Below, piece after piece: positions 1 through 8,038 of a DNA stretch of 51,667 nucleotides. How positions within the stretch are numbered: the first letter of the stretch is position 1; every line of letters begins with the position of its first letter. This stretch comes from Rhodospirillaceae bacterium (GTDB lineage: Bacteria; Pseudomonadota; Alphaproteobacteria; UBA8366), in NCBI GenBank assembly GCA_002722095.1, contig PBKG01000004.1:1-51667 (forward strand), written 5' to 3'. Under the pieces are notes generated by a model that ran no database searches, was not told the origin of the DNA, and was given only the letters and a program-made list of their open reading frames with translations. A program made the position numbers and the translations under genes.

Positions 1-230
1 GGGATGTCGATCGCCCCCGACATATTGCGGACATTCTCAACTTGCTCGGTCATGGTGAAGATACTCGCATCCGGAATACCGAGCGAGGCCGACAATTCGA
101 AGCCACTTGCCCAAATCGCCTCGAAACCGGCCTCTTCGACCAAGCGCGCGGTCAACGGATTGTGTGCGGCCATAACAGAAACCAACGGACGTTCTTCGAC
201 CATTTGTTTGAAAATTGAGCTTGCCGACAT
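1..230 (-). CDS. Phosphonopyruvate hydrolase / PEP mutase-family enzyme (5' part; cut by window edge)
   Basis: Only the first 76 or so residues are present; the gene continues beyond base 1. The reading begins MSASSIFKQM and contains AAHNPLTARLVEEAGF followed by ASGFELSAS, the N-terminal signature of the isocitrate lyase/PEP mutase superfamily. From memory, the AAHNPL and SGFELSAS wording is closest to phosphonopyruvate hydrolase, which splits phosphonopyruvate into pyruvate and phosphate, rather than to PEP mutase proper. The start at 230 is supported by AGGAG seven bases upstream. It is divergent from the D-2-hydroxyacid dehydrogenase at 344. The catalytic D-x-D region lies outside the window, so a carboxyphosphonoenolpyruvate mutase or another lyase of the superfamily is not excluded. 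Confidence 0.8.
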   Translation of the reverse strand, partial: MSASSIFKQMVEERPLVSVMAAHNPLTARLVEEAGFEAIWASGFELSASLGIPDASIFTMTEQVENVRNMSGAIDI

Positions 231-343
231 AACGGTCTCCTAAATTCGTTACATGCTGCCGTCCTAATTCATGGAAGCGGCTTTGCTTTGCAGCAGACAA
301 AATAGATAATTCACCTGGAAATAAACAGTATAGCCAGGCGCAA

Positions 344-1387
344 ATGAAAATCCTTTCGATCATTGCACTGTCGGATGACGAACAGGCGAAAATTAGAGCA
401 ATCGATCCGTCGATAGAATTGACTATGGCTCCGGGTTGGTTCGATGGTGAGTTTCGCGACTCTTGGCCGGCCTTCTGTACCGAATCCTACCTGCCGCCGG
501 ATGCTCACGGGCACGGCACGCGGGACGAACGGGACGCACTGTTGGCGGAGGCTGAAATAGTATTCGCCGGATGGCCTTATCCGACAGACCTCCGCTCTCG
601 CACACCCAATCTCAAATGGTTTCACCAACAACCCGCCGGAGCGAACAATCTGATTAAAAGCGACCTCTGGCGGAGCGACGTAATCGTCACCACGTCGCGT
701 GGTTACGGGAACACACTAGGGATTGCCGAATTCGCTATCGGGGGCCTACTCTATTTCGCTAAATCGGCCCATTTCGCCGTCCGGGACCGGGCAAACGGCC
801 AATTTCACAAGCCCGATTACACGTCACTGCTTTTGCAAGATAAAACTCTCTGCGTAATCGGGGCGGGTGGGATTGGCGCCCATGTGGGCCGGCTTGCTGC
901 AGGGCTAGGGATGCGCGCGGTAGGCACTAAACGCCAACCGAACAGCGACTTGCCCGAGGGGTTTGCCGAGATACGTCCGCCCGATGGACTTCAGGAACTG
1001 CTTTCCGAAAGTCATTTCGTTGCCGTTTGCTGCCAATGGACGCCCGAGACCGACGGAATCATGGACGAAGCAGCTTTCGCCGCGATGAAGCCGGATGGCG
1101 TGATCAGCAATATCGCGCGCGGTGAAATCGTTGACGAAGACGCAATGCTGAACGCCCTCGATAGCGGCCACCTGAGAGGAGCGGCACTCGATTGCTATGT
1201 GGGTGAGTTCGAACACCCGCCGTCCGAACGCCTTTGGCAACATCCCAAGATCTTGATTACGCCCCACTGTTCCGGGAAATCCGACGTCAGCCTAAGACGG
1301 CATACCGACGTGTTCTGCAAAAACCTCCGTGCCCTTCTTGATGGCCAACCCATGATCAATAGGATCGATTGGGAAACCGGATATTGA
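344..1387 (+). CDS. D-isomer-specific 2-hydroxyacid dehydrogenase
   Basis: A 347-residue cytosolic NAD(P)-dependent oxidoreductase that interconverts a D-2-hydroxyacid and its 2-oxoacid. The nucleotide-binding Rossmann domain carries GAGGIG at residues 173-178. The catalytic triad can be placed at Arg259 (in NIARGEIVDE), Glu288 and His308 (in ITPHCSG), with family-like spacing. Length is normal for the family. The N-terminal 90 residues are divergent, so the substrate cannot be read. The gene is divergent from the phosphonopyruvate hydrolase-like gene with a 113-base shared upstream region, so a role on phosphonolactate/phosphonopyruvate or another 3-carbon acid is possible but is only inference. 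The ribosome site before 344 is weak. Confidence 0.88.
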   Translation: MKILSIIALSDDEQAKIRAIDPSIELTMAPGWFDGEFRDSWPAFCTESYLPPDAHGHGTRDERDALLAEAEIVFAGWPYPTDLRSRTPNLKWFHQQPAGANNLIKSDLWRSDVIVTTSRGYGNTLGIAEFAIGGLLYFAKSAHFAVRDRANGQFHKPDYTSLLLQDKTLCVIGAGGIGAHVGRLAAGLGMRAVGTKRQPNSDLPEGFAEIRPPDGLQELLSESHFVAVCCQWTPETDGIMDEAAFAAMKPDGVISNIARGEIVDEDAMLNALDSGHLRGAALDCYVGEFEHPPSERLWQHPKILITPHCSGKSDVSLRRHTDVFCKNLRALLDGQPMINRIDWETGY

Positions 1388-1390
1388 GGA

Positions 1391-2272
1391 TTAGGGCTTT
1401 GGCCAAACGAATCCCCTGGCCGAGGCTAGGAATGCTTCAGATCCAGCCGATAACTTTCGATCCGCCAGTGTGACTAACGCAACCTCTCGCTCGACGACTG
1501 GCTTAACGATGGGACGGCACTGCAGACTTGGCAGGGTTACCGAGTATTTCGGCATAATCGAAATGCCGATCCCTGCGGCTACCATTTCCTGAATCCAGTC
1601 TTCGCGTTCGCTGACGTACGGAATTTCGAACTGCATCCCCCGCTTCTCGATCAGATCCGCGAGTGCATCTCGGAACTCGCAGTTAAGGCGGTCTACATAG
1701 TTTTCCCCATCCAATGCATCAAAAGGAACCTTCTTCATCCGACCAAATCGGTGTCCCGGCATAAACACGGCAACCAGGGGTTCCGAGTAAAGACGATGAA
1801 CACTAAAGCGGCTATCCATACTGTCGATCAGGCCGAATAAACCAATTTCCACCGCACCGGAGATAAGTCCGGAATCCAATTCATCGACATCCATATTCTT
1901 AATGTTGAGCGCGATGCCGGGATTGGCCTCCCTAAAACAATTTAGAAAGTTCATCACCATCGCAGGTCCCACGGTGCACATAATGCCGAGATTCAGTACC
2001 GATCGTTCTAATCCCTGAAACGCTTTTGCGCTCGCCAACGTATCGCGCCAAGCCTCATCCACCTTCCTCAGCTGATTGCGGATCATTTCCCCGAACGGCG
2101 TGAGGGATACATGCCGCTTGTCACGCAGCAGCAGCGGCTCGCCAAGCTCTTCTTCCAGTTTCTTGATTGCCCGCGTCAGGGCCGGTTGCGAAACCGCACA
2201 ATTCTCCGCCGCGCGGGTGAAATTGAGGGTCTCACATACTGCCAGAAAATACCGTGTCTGTTGCATTTCCAT
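1391..2272 (-). CDS. LysR-family transcriptional regulator
   Basis: A DNA-binding regulator of about 293 residues. The N-terminal winged helix-turn-helix is clear (QTRYFLAVCETLNFTRAAE, then SQPALTRAIKKLEEELG), followed by a LysR substrate-binding domain. An open frame extends upstream to 2314, but the ATG at 2272 has AAAGGA nine bases before it and puts the helix-turn-helix at the usual distance from the N terminus, so I choose it. It lies tail to tail with the dehydrogenase (3-base gap) and is divergent from the cytochrome P460 pair at 2416. Control of its own promoter and the P460 genes is the simplest inference. The co-inducer is unknown. Confidence 0.92.
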   Translation of the reverse strand: MEMQQTRYFLAVCETLNFTRAAENCAVSQPALTRAIKKLEEELGEPLLLRDKRHVSLTPFGEMIRNQLRKVDEAWRDTLASAKAFQGLERSVLNLGIMCTVGPAMVMNFLNCFREANPGIALNIKNMDVDELDSGLISGAVEIGLFGLIDSMDSRFSVHRLYSEPLVAVFMPGHRFGRMKKVPFDALDGENYVDRLNCEFRDALADLIEKRGMQFEIPYVSEREDWIQEMVAAGIGISIMPKYSVTLPSLQCRPIVKPVVEREVALVTLADRKLSAGSEAFLASARGFVWPKP

Positions 2273-2308
2273 GCCGGTGAATCCTTTGAAATTGACCAAA
2301 TTCGTTAT

Positions 2309-2320
2309 TACCAAAAGGTA
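2309..2320. promoter_or_regulatory. Candidate LysR operator (short inverted repeat)
   Basis: TACC-AAAA-GGTA is a perfect 4-4-4 inverted repeat inside an AT-rich divergent intergenic region between a LysR gene and the cytochrome P460 genes. LysR proteins usually bind partially palindromic T-N11-A sites in such positions. The site is short, so chance occurrence is possible. Confidence 0.3.
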
Positions 2321-2415
2321 TTACAGACATAATAAAAAAATATTTCAAAGCTTCACCGCGCTTCGGTATCTCTCCCATGGTGCGGAATCTTTTCCCATGA
2401 GGAGAAAAATAAAAG

Positions 2416-3051
2416 ATGAAAATCAAAAGCTTATTTGTAGCGGTCATAGCGCTTGCGATTATTGGCGTCGGTATATTACCGATTCTTTCATACGCAACAG
2501 GTATGAGAAATATTCAACGTGCCGAATTAACGAAGATCAACGCTCCCTCCTATACCCCCGACGGAAACGTAATGCGGCCGTCCAACTGGCGTCACTGGAT
2601 CTACGTGGGCACACCGCTCACACCTAATGCACTGAATAATGGCAAGGCCCCATTTCCCGAATTCCACAATGTGTATGCCGAGCCAAGCGCATTTGAGCAT
2701 TACAAGCGAACCGGCAAATGGCCTGACGGCACGCAGCTCGCGAAAGAGCTGGTAAGCGTTCGCAATAGCCCGACCAACTACAAGGACGGATCAAGCATAG
2801 CGGCAAGCGGTCGAGGATACTTTCAAGGCGAGTTTCAAGGCCTAGAGCTCGCAGTAAAAGACACCAAACGGTTCGCGAAGGAACCTGGCGGCTGGGCTTA
2901 CTTCAGTTTTGGACACAAAAAACCACCTTACGCGGAAACCGCAAAGGCCTTCCCAACAGATAAATGCAACGCGTGTCACCAAGCCGCGGCAGCCGAGGAT
3001 TTCGTCTTCAGTCAGTTCTATCCGGTCATCCGCTCGGCCAAACCGCAGTAA
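2416..3051 (+). CDS. Cytochrome P460 family protein (copy 1)
   Basis: A 211-residue exported c-type haem protein. Residues 5-27 form a hydrophobic N-terminal signal or anchor. The C-terminal haem-binding motif CNACH is at 184-188, followed by the FxxFYPV ending typical of the P460 family. The sequence contains FHNVYAEPSAFEHY and GTQLAKELV, where the family keeps a lysine near the KEL motif; some family members cross-link that lysine to the haem. Known relatives oxidise hydroxylamine or bind NO, but many are uncharacterised. It is the first gene of a tandem pair with the gene at 3065 and lies opposite the LysR gene. Function here is unproven. Confidence 0.88.
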   Translation: MKIKSLFVAVIALAIIGVGILPILSYATGMRNIQRAELTKINAPSYTPDGNVMRPSNWRHWIYVGTPLTPNALNNGKAPFPEFHNVYAEPSAFEHYKRTGKWPDGTQLAKELVSVRNSPTNYKDGSSIAASGRGYFQGEFQGLELAVKDTKRFAKEPGGWAYFSFGHKKPPYAETAKAFPTDKCNACHQAAAAEDFVFSQFYPVIRSAKPQ

Positions 3052-3064
3052 GTGGATTCATGCG

Positions 3065-3661
3065 ATGCCCATGAGAGCAACTGCCTTTAAATTGATAGCG
3101 GTGCCTGTCAGCATTATCTGTGCGCTCATCGCAATCATAATTGCCTTGCGATCCATGGGGCCTACGAATGAAACAAATACATTCGACATGACCGTGAGTT
3201 CGACAGGGGCAATATCACTACCCGAAATCGATTTTCGAAAAAACTGGACCGTTCTAGGCACTTGGTCGGTCAATGATGAGGAAAAACAAGGCGCCAAGGG
3301 ATTTCATACCGTCTATGCGGAATCTAGTTCGGTCGACTATTTCCGCAAACATAAGAAATTTCCCGACCGAGCCGTAATCATCAAAGAATTGCGCAATGCA
3401 AAAACGACACCTCTATCGACCGGAACCGTTAGCTGGCCGACGGACTTGTCGGGATGGTTCGTCTTAGTGAAGGACACCAAAAAGCGGTTTCCCCAAAACC
3501 GGTTATGGGGCAATGGCTGGGGTTGGGCCTTTTTCACCGCAGACAATACGAATACTACGATCACAAAAGACTACAAGGCCGAGTGTATCGGCTGCCACAT
3601 ACCGGCAAAGAAAGACGATTGGCTCTATTTACGAGCGTATCCGGTACTGAAATCTAAGTGA
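3065..3661 (+). CDS. Cytochrome P460 family protein (copy 2)
   Basis: A 198-residue paralogue of the preceding gene, 13 bases downstream. The open frame reaches back into that gene, but the ATG at 3065 (or 3071) directly precedes a hydrophobic segment at residues 8-28, as expected for a membrane anchor or signal, so I start there. It shares FHTVYAESSSVDYFRKHKKF and IIKELRN with copy 1 and has the haem motif CIGCH at 174-178 and the ending YLRAYPVL. Identity to copy 1 is clearly below half, so the duplication is old. A strong terminator follows at 3732. The two are probably co-transcribed and periplasm-facing. Confidence 0.87.
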   Translation: MPMRATAFKLIAVPVSIICALIAIIIALRSMGPTNETNTFDMTVSSTGAISLPEIDFRKNWTVLGTWSVNDEEKQGAKGFHTVYAESSSVDYFRKHKKFPDRAVIIKELRNAKTTPLSTGTVSWPTDLSGWFVLVKDTKKRFPQNRLWGNGWGWAFFTADNTNTTITKDYKAECIGCHIPAKKDDWLYLRAYPVLKSK

Positions 3662-3731
3662 GGTAACCTCCCCTCGGGACGACCTGGCGTCCCATCCGGC
3701 ATGACCGAGTAACGCACGGTCACGTCAAATT

Positions 3732-3775
3732 GCGAAGGGCCGCGCGAAGACACCACGCGGTCCTTCGCACTTTTT
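3732..3775 (+). terminator. Rho-independent terminator of the P460 pair
   Basis: A 13-base-pair stem (left arm GCGAAGGGCCGCG at 3732-3744, right arm at 3756-3768, one G-T wobble) with an 11-base loop is followed by TTTTT at 3771-3775. It sits 70 bases after the second P460 gene. The rest of the 3662-3941 intergenic region shows no other gene. Confidence 0.88.
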
Positions 3776-3941
3776 GGGAACATTTCACTTCTCCTCATAT
3801 AGCGGACACTCTCGCCTATCTCACACCCTAGCCAACTTGTGAATCCTCAAAATCCATAGTTTACGGACAAAGCTACGGGTCTTTGCCCTGCTCACGCTGG
3901 CTGTTACATAAGAGACGAATAATTGCGGGGAGAGAAGAACA

Positions 3942-5591
3942 ATGACGTCCAACGGACAAAGCTACGATTTCGTTATCGTCGGCGGAGGCTCGGCCGGTTG
4001 CGTGTTGGCCAATCGGCTCAGCGAAGACCCGAAGAACAGTGTCTGTCTGCTCGAAGCGGGCGCCAAGGATTGGACCCCGCTCATCCATATACCATTAGGT
4101 GTGATGTTCCTGATCGATCACAAAAAGTGGAACTGGAACTATAAAACCGAAGGCCAATCCAACGCGTCTAACCGGAATATCAATATTCCACGAGGCCGGG
4201 CGCTGGGAGGATCAAGCTCCATCAACGGCATGGTCTACGCCCGCGGCAATAAACGCGACTATGACGACTGGGCTAATAAGGCCGGCTGCAAAGGATGGTC
4301 CTATCGCGAGGTCCTACCCTACTTTATCCGGTCGGAGAACAACGAGACATTCCGTGACGACCCACTGCACGGCACCGAGGGACCGCTCAATGTTAGCCGC
4401 CTTAAGAAACCCAACAAAATGCTCGATCTGCTGTTCGAATCCACCGACGCGATGCAGATACCCCGCCGCGTAGACTTCAACGACGGCGACCAAGAAGGTT
4501 TCGGCGAACGTCAGGTGACGATCAAAAACGGCCGTCGCTGGTCTGCCGCCAAGGCTTATCTCGATCCGGTCCGCAAGCGACCTAATCTTACGATCATGAC
4601 CGGCGCACTAGCTGACAAGGTGGTTATTGAAAGCGGCCGTGCCACAGGCATGGAAATTCTTCAGGGCGGCCAACGCAAAACCATATCCGCGTCGAAAGAG
4701 ATTCTGATTTCCTGCGGGGCGATTGTCTCACCAGCCTTGTTAATGCGCTCCGGTATAGGGGCTCCGGAAGAATTGAAGCAGCACGGCATCGATACGATTT
4801 CAGCGGTACCGGGCGTGGGTAAAAACCTACAAGATCATGTCGCTGCGAGTATCGTTACCAAAACCTCTAGCATCATGGGTTACGGCATATCGTTCACGGC
4901 TATTCCCAAGCTTGCCTGGCAGGGGCTCGATTATATTTTCAACCGTGCCGGCATGGTCGCGAGTAACGTCAACGAAGCTACCGGCTATATCAAAACCGAT
5001 CCCTCTCTCGATCGACCCAATATTCAAATCGGTTTCGCGCCGGCGGTGCGGGCACGCGGCGGACGCAAATTGACCTATGGCCATGGCTACAGCTCGAATG
5101 TCTCGCTGATGCATCCAAAGAGTAAAGGTGCGATCACGATAAGGGATGCCGACCCCGCTTCGGCACCGGTGATCGATCCGAATTTCCTAAGCGAAGAGCA
5201 GGATCTGGACGCACTCGTGCATGGCATCAAGGTCGCGCGGCGTATTCTCGGTTCACCCGCATTCGACAAAATTCGTGGCCCCGAGATGCGTCCCGGTGCC
5301 GACGTCAAATCCGATGAAGAAATCGCCCAGTACGTTCGCGACAATTGTGCCACCGTCTATCACCCCGTTCGAACTTGCGCGATGGGTCCCGACGACGATC
5401 CGATGGCGGTTGTGGATACGGAGCTTAGGGTACGCGGCGTCGCCGGCCTGCGGGTCGTCGATGCCTCGGTGATGCCGCTTCAAATAGGCGGTAATACGAA
5501 CGCCCCAACCATGATGATTGCGGAAAAAGCAGCCGACATGGTGCTTGGGAAATCACCTTTGCCCTCGGCGGTCCTCCCCGAAGACCGATAA
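3942..5591 (+). CDS. GMC-family FAD oxidoreductase (choline dehydrogenase-like)
   Basis: A 549-residue flavoenzyme that oxidises an alcohol. The FAD-binding GGGSAG is at residues 14-19, LEAG at 37-40, and the GMC signature PRGRALGGSSSING at 83-96. The C-terminal active-site pair appears as His474 (HPVRTCAMG) and an Asn in GGNTNAP at about 518-520, the His/Asn arrangement of choline dehydrogenase-type members. Length matches the family. A strong GGGGAGAG ribosome site precedes the ATG. It has its own upstream region after the P460 terminator and runs tail to tail into the Hpt gene (6-base gap). The substrate may be an alcohol other than choline; no betaine aldehyde dehydrogenase is nearby. Confidence 0.93.
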   Translation: MTSNGQSYDFVIVGGGSAGCVLANRLSEDPKNSVCLLEAGAKDWTPLIHIPLGVMFLIDHKKWNWNYKTEGQSNASNRNINIPRGRALGGSSSINGMVYARGNKRDYDDWANKAGCKGWSYREVLPYFIRSENNETFRDDPLHGTEGPLNVSRLKKPNKMLDLLFESTDAMQIPRRVDFNDGDQEGFGERQVTIKNGRRWSAAKAYLDPVRKRPNLTIMTGALADKVVIESGRATGMEILQGGQRKTISASKEILISCGAIVSPALLMRSGIGAPEELKQHGIDTISAVPGVGKNLQDHVAASIVTKTSSIMGYGISFTAIPKLAWQGLDYIFNRAGMVASNVNEATGYIKTDPSLDRPNIQIGFAPAVRARGGRKLTYGHGYSSNVSLMHPKSKGAITIRDADPASAPVIDPNFLSEEQDLDALVHGIKVARRILGSPAFDKIRGPEMRPGADVKSDEEIAQYVRDNCATVYHPVRTCAMGPDDDPMAVVDTELRVRGVAGLRVVDASVMPLQIGGNTNAPTMMIAEKAADMVLGKSPLPSAVLPEDR

Positions 5592-5597
5592 CCTAAT

Positions 5598-6086
5598 TTA
5601 ACCGGCAACCAATTTGCTTACGGTTTGCTCCAAGGCCGCCGCGACTTCATCACCGGTCGCGTCTGCAGTGTTTTCTTCGGCTTCTTTATAGGCGGCGATC
5701 ATAGCGTTTATATGTTCGGCTACGAGCACCGGGTGTGGATCAACGTCTTTACCCTTCTCCAGTAGGTAGCGACAAAAGCTGGATCCAATTCGAGAAATTA
5801 ATGGGTAGCCTAATGTGACTGCATCGCCACGTAGTTTGTGAACGGCTTTGAAAATCTGATCCAACACGTCCGCACTCTGATTTGCCTGATACGAAGTGTG
5901 GAGTTGAGCAATTTCATCAAGTTGACCACTTACGTCTGGCTTGTGCTCCTCAATAACGCTTTCCAACGCCGCATTGGATTTGGCCACGGCTTCTTCCAAG
6001 CTAATGCCGCCGCTGCGAGGCACCTTTGCACTCAAATCTTTCGGTGAATCGACGACTTTAGGTCCCGATTTCGTATCATCGGCCAT
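5598..6086 (-). CDS. Hpt-domain phosphotransfer protein
   Basis: A 162-residue cytosolic protein. A histidine phosphotransfer-like helix carries AVHKLRGDAVTLGYPLI at 81-97, with His83 as the predicted phosphorylated residue, followed by RIGSSFCRYLLE as in alphaproteobacterial Hpt proteins. The first 45 residues look disordered. The start is one base after the stop of the response regulator (6088-6630) and is preceded by AAGGAAA, so the two are translationally coupled and presumably act as partners in a phosphorelay. The receiver partner carries a premature stop, so this protein may now work with other receivers. Confidence 0.75.
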   Translation of the reverse strand: MADDTKSGPKVVDSPKDLSAKVPRSGGISLEEAVAKSNAALESVIEEHKPDVSGQLDEIAQLHTSYQANQSADVLDQIFKAVHKLRGDAVTLGYPLISRIGSSFCRYLLEKGKDVDPHPVLVAEHINAMIAAYKEAEENTADATGDEVAAALEQTVSKLVAG

Positions 6087-6087
6087 A

Positions 6088-6630
6088 CTATTTTTCCTTG
6101 CCTAGTTCGCCGGTATTCACTTCGGTCGGCGTATCCTTGCGTCGCTCTTCGCCGGAATATCCTTGATTGTCCAACCGACGCCGACAGGGTCCAAAAAAAC
6201 CGGTTCCTGAATCAATGTAAGGCCTAGGATTATCGATCAAGTATGCAATTCGTCGATATATGCTTTCAGGAGAAATCGGTTTTACCATTACTTCCGTCAC
6301 GCCGAACTCACGCGCTTGAAGCACGTGATCGCGTTCGGCGAATGCGGTTAACAGGATAACCGCGGCAAAGCGGTTTGGACTTGATTCGTCGGCGCGTAAT
6401 TCCTAAATAAAGGTGGGCCCGTCGCCAGGCGACATTTCCCAATCGACGAAAATGAGGTCCGGCTCATATTGCGTTAGCAATCTCGTTGCCGCCTGCCCGC
6501 TTTCCGCCGTCTCTACTGTCTTGAAGTTCAAAGAACGAAGAATTTCCTCCATCGCTCTACGAATAAATGAACTATCGTCGACGATAAGAGCGGTCAGTTT
6601 TGAAAAGTCGTATCCGGTACCTGAGATCAA
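6088..6630 (-). pseudogene. CheY-like response regulator interrupted by an in-frame TAG
   Basis: Reading from the ATG at 6630 gives a receiver domain with Asp18-Asp19 (LIVDDSSFIRRAM) and phospho-acceptor Asp63 (LIFVDWEM). At codon 76 (6403-6405) the frame meets TAG, then continues in the same frame with the rest of the receiver: the conserved Thr95 (VILLTAF) and Lys117 (VMVKPIS), then a tail with FFGPCRRR and GEERRKD, typical of Rhodospirillales regulators. All phosphorylation residues survive on the two sides of the stop. A single C-to-T change from CAG (Gln) would create it. Either a recent pseudogene, a sequencing error, or read-through. The full product would be 180 residues. It is upstream of and coupled to the Hpt gene and divergent from the HD-GYP gene. 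Confidence 0.85.
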
Positions 6631-6873
6631 TTTCTACTCGACATTTTGAAATGAACACTACTGCAATACGGTTAACACACTGTGATTAGAACTCAAAATA
6701 ACCGACGTTCTCACTTATCGCATCATCATGTTAAGGAAACGTTTACAAATAACGTGTCGTTAACCATCAACCGGAATTTGCACCAACGAGTGAGATTTCC
6801 CGTAAGAATTAACGAAAAATTTACGCGTATTTGTCATTGTTGGTTGGGATCAGAAGAGTCGAGTGTCTCAGCC

Positions 6874-8001
6874 ATGGATGCGAACTCAATTAATCATCTA
6901 CCGCATGTTCTGGTCGTCGCGCCGAACCCGGATCGACGCGAATTCCTCGAAGCAACTTTGTCGCCATATTTCGAAGTCACCTCTGATGCGGACGTAGACC
7001 GAGTGATTTTGGCTGACGAATCTGAATCAGCGCGAGCGCAAGTTATCGTAATAGATCAAAACGGCCGCACGGATCCAAATAGCGAAAGATACCTCACCCA
7101 TTGCGAACGTCTCAAATCGAAGATCCCTGGCCTGATCGCCACCGCTGCTCCGGACCTATCGTTCGATCTTCGCGATGTAGCGCCTAAGGTTCCCGCACGA
7201 TTTCTCCGTTGGCCAATCGAACGGCAAGACTTACTAGAGGCGGTTTCACAGGTCATCGGCGAGAAAACGGAGCATATCTGGCGAGAGGAATTGGCTGAGG
7301 AAATTGGCAAGCCTTTGACTTATACCGTCGATGAATATCAGCACATTTCCAATGCCATCGCTGCAGGTAAACCGGTCGATTGTGAAAAAGCCGCAGAAAG
7401 CTGCAAGCCTCTCGTCGACGCAGTCAGTACGGGAAATCACCACACGCTTCTAACCGCCGTTCAGAGCCATCACAATTACACCTACGTTCATTCCATGCGT
7501 GTCGCGACATTGCTGACGCTTTTCGGTCATGGGCTCGGTATGACCGAAGACGATCTATTGGTCCTCTCGACCGGCGGATTGGTTCATGATGTCGGAAAAT
7601 TGGTGACGCCCGCGGAAATACTCGACAAGCCTGGAAAGCTGACCGAAGAGGAATGGCCGATCATGCGCGATCATGTGTTGCACTCCACAAAAATTCTCGG
7701 CAAGTCGAACGACGTAAACAGAGGCGTGTTCATCATCGCCGGTCAACATCACGAAAAACTCGACGGCAGCGGTTACCCGAACGGGCTGAAAAGCGCAGAG
7801 CTAAACGAACTCGCCCGGATGTCGGCAATCGTCGATATCTTCGGTGCGCTAACGGACAAGCGATCTTACAAACCGGCCTTTCCCACGGAAAAAGCCTTCG
7901 GTATTCTTGAAAGCATGACCGAACAAATCGATCAGCATCTGTTGGGTATGTTCCGAGATATTTTCGAACCGGGCTCCGAGGTCACCCAGCAGGCAGCCTG
8001 A
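6874..8001 (+). CDS. HD-GYP cyclic-di-GMP phosphodiesterase with degenerate receiver domain
   Basis: About 375 residues from the ATG at 6874; an open frame reaches 6682, but the upstream 64 residues are low-complexity and come from an AT-rich intergenic stretch, so I exclude them. Residues 8-125 resemble a receiver domain (HVLVVAPNPDRREFL, QVIVIDQNG, RFLRWPI) with the acidic pair and conserved lysine lost, so phosphorylation is doubtful. The HD-GYP domain has His206, the HD pair at 238-239 (GLVHDVGK), His267, the HH pair at 292-293 and DGSGYP at 297-302. The family hydrolyses cyclic-di-GMP using a di- or tri-iron centre. It is divergent from the broken response regulator. Confidence 0.9.
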   Translation: MDANSINHLPHVLVVAPNPDRREFLEATLSPYFEVTSDADVDRVILADESESARAQVIVIDQNGRTDPNSERYLTHCERLKSKIPGLIATAAPDLSFDLRDVAPKVPARFLRWPIERQDLLEAVSQVIGEKTEHIWREELAEEIGKPLTYTVDEYQHISNAIAAGKPVDCEKAAESCKPLVDAVSTGNHHTLLTAVQSHHNYTYVHSMRVATLLTLFGHGLGMTEDDLLVLSTGGLVHDVGKLVTPAEILDKPGKLTEEEWPIMRDHVLHSTKILGKSNDVNRGVFIIAGQHHEKLDGSGYPNGLKSAELNELARMSAIVDIFGALTDKRSYKPAFPTEKAFGILESMTEQIDQHLLGMFRDIFEPGSEVTQQAA

Positions 8002-8038
8002 TCGTGTGAGGCGACCTTTCGGGTCGATGGGAGACATG

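Noticed and set aside
6682..6873. N-terminal extension of the HD-GYP protein to 6682
   Set aside because: The encoded 64 residues are low-complexity, come from AT-rich intergenic sequence and would precede the natural start of the receiver-like domain.
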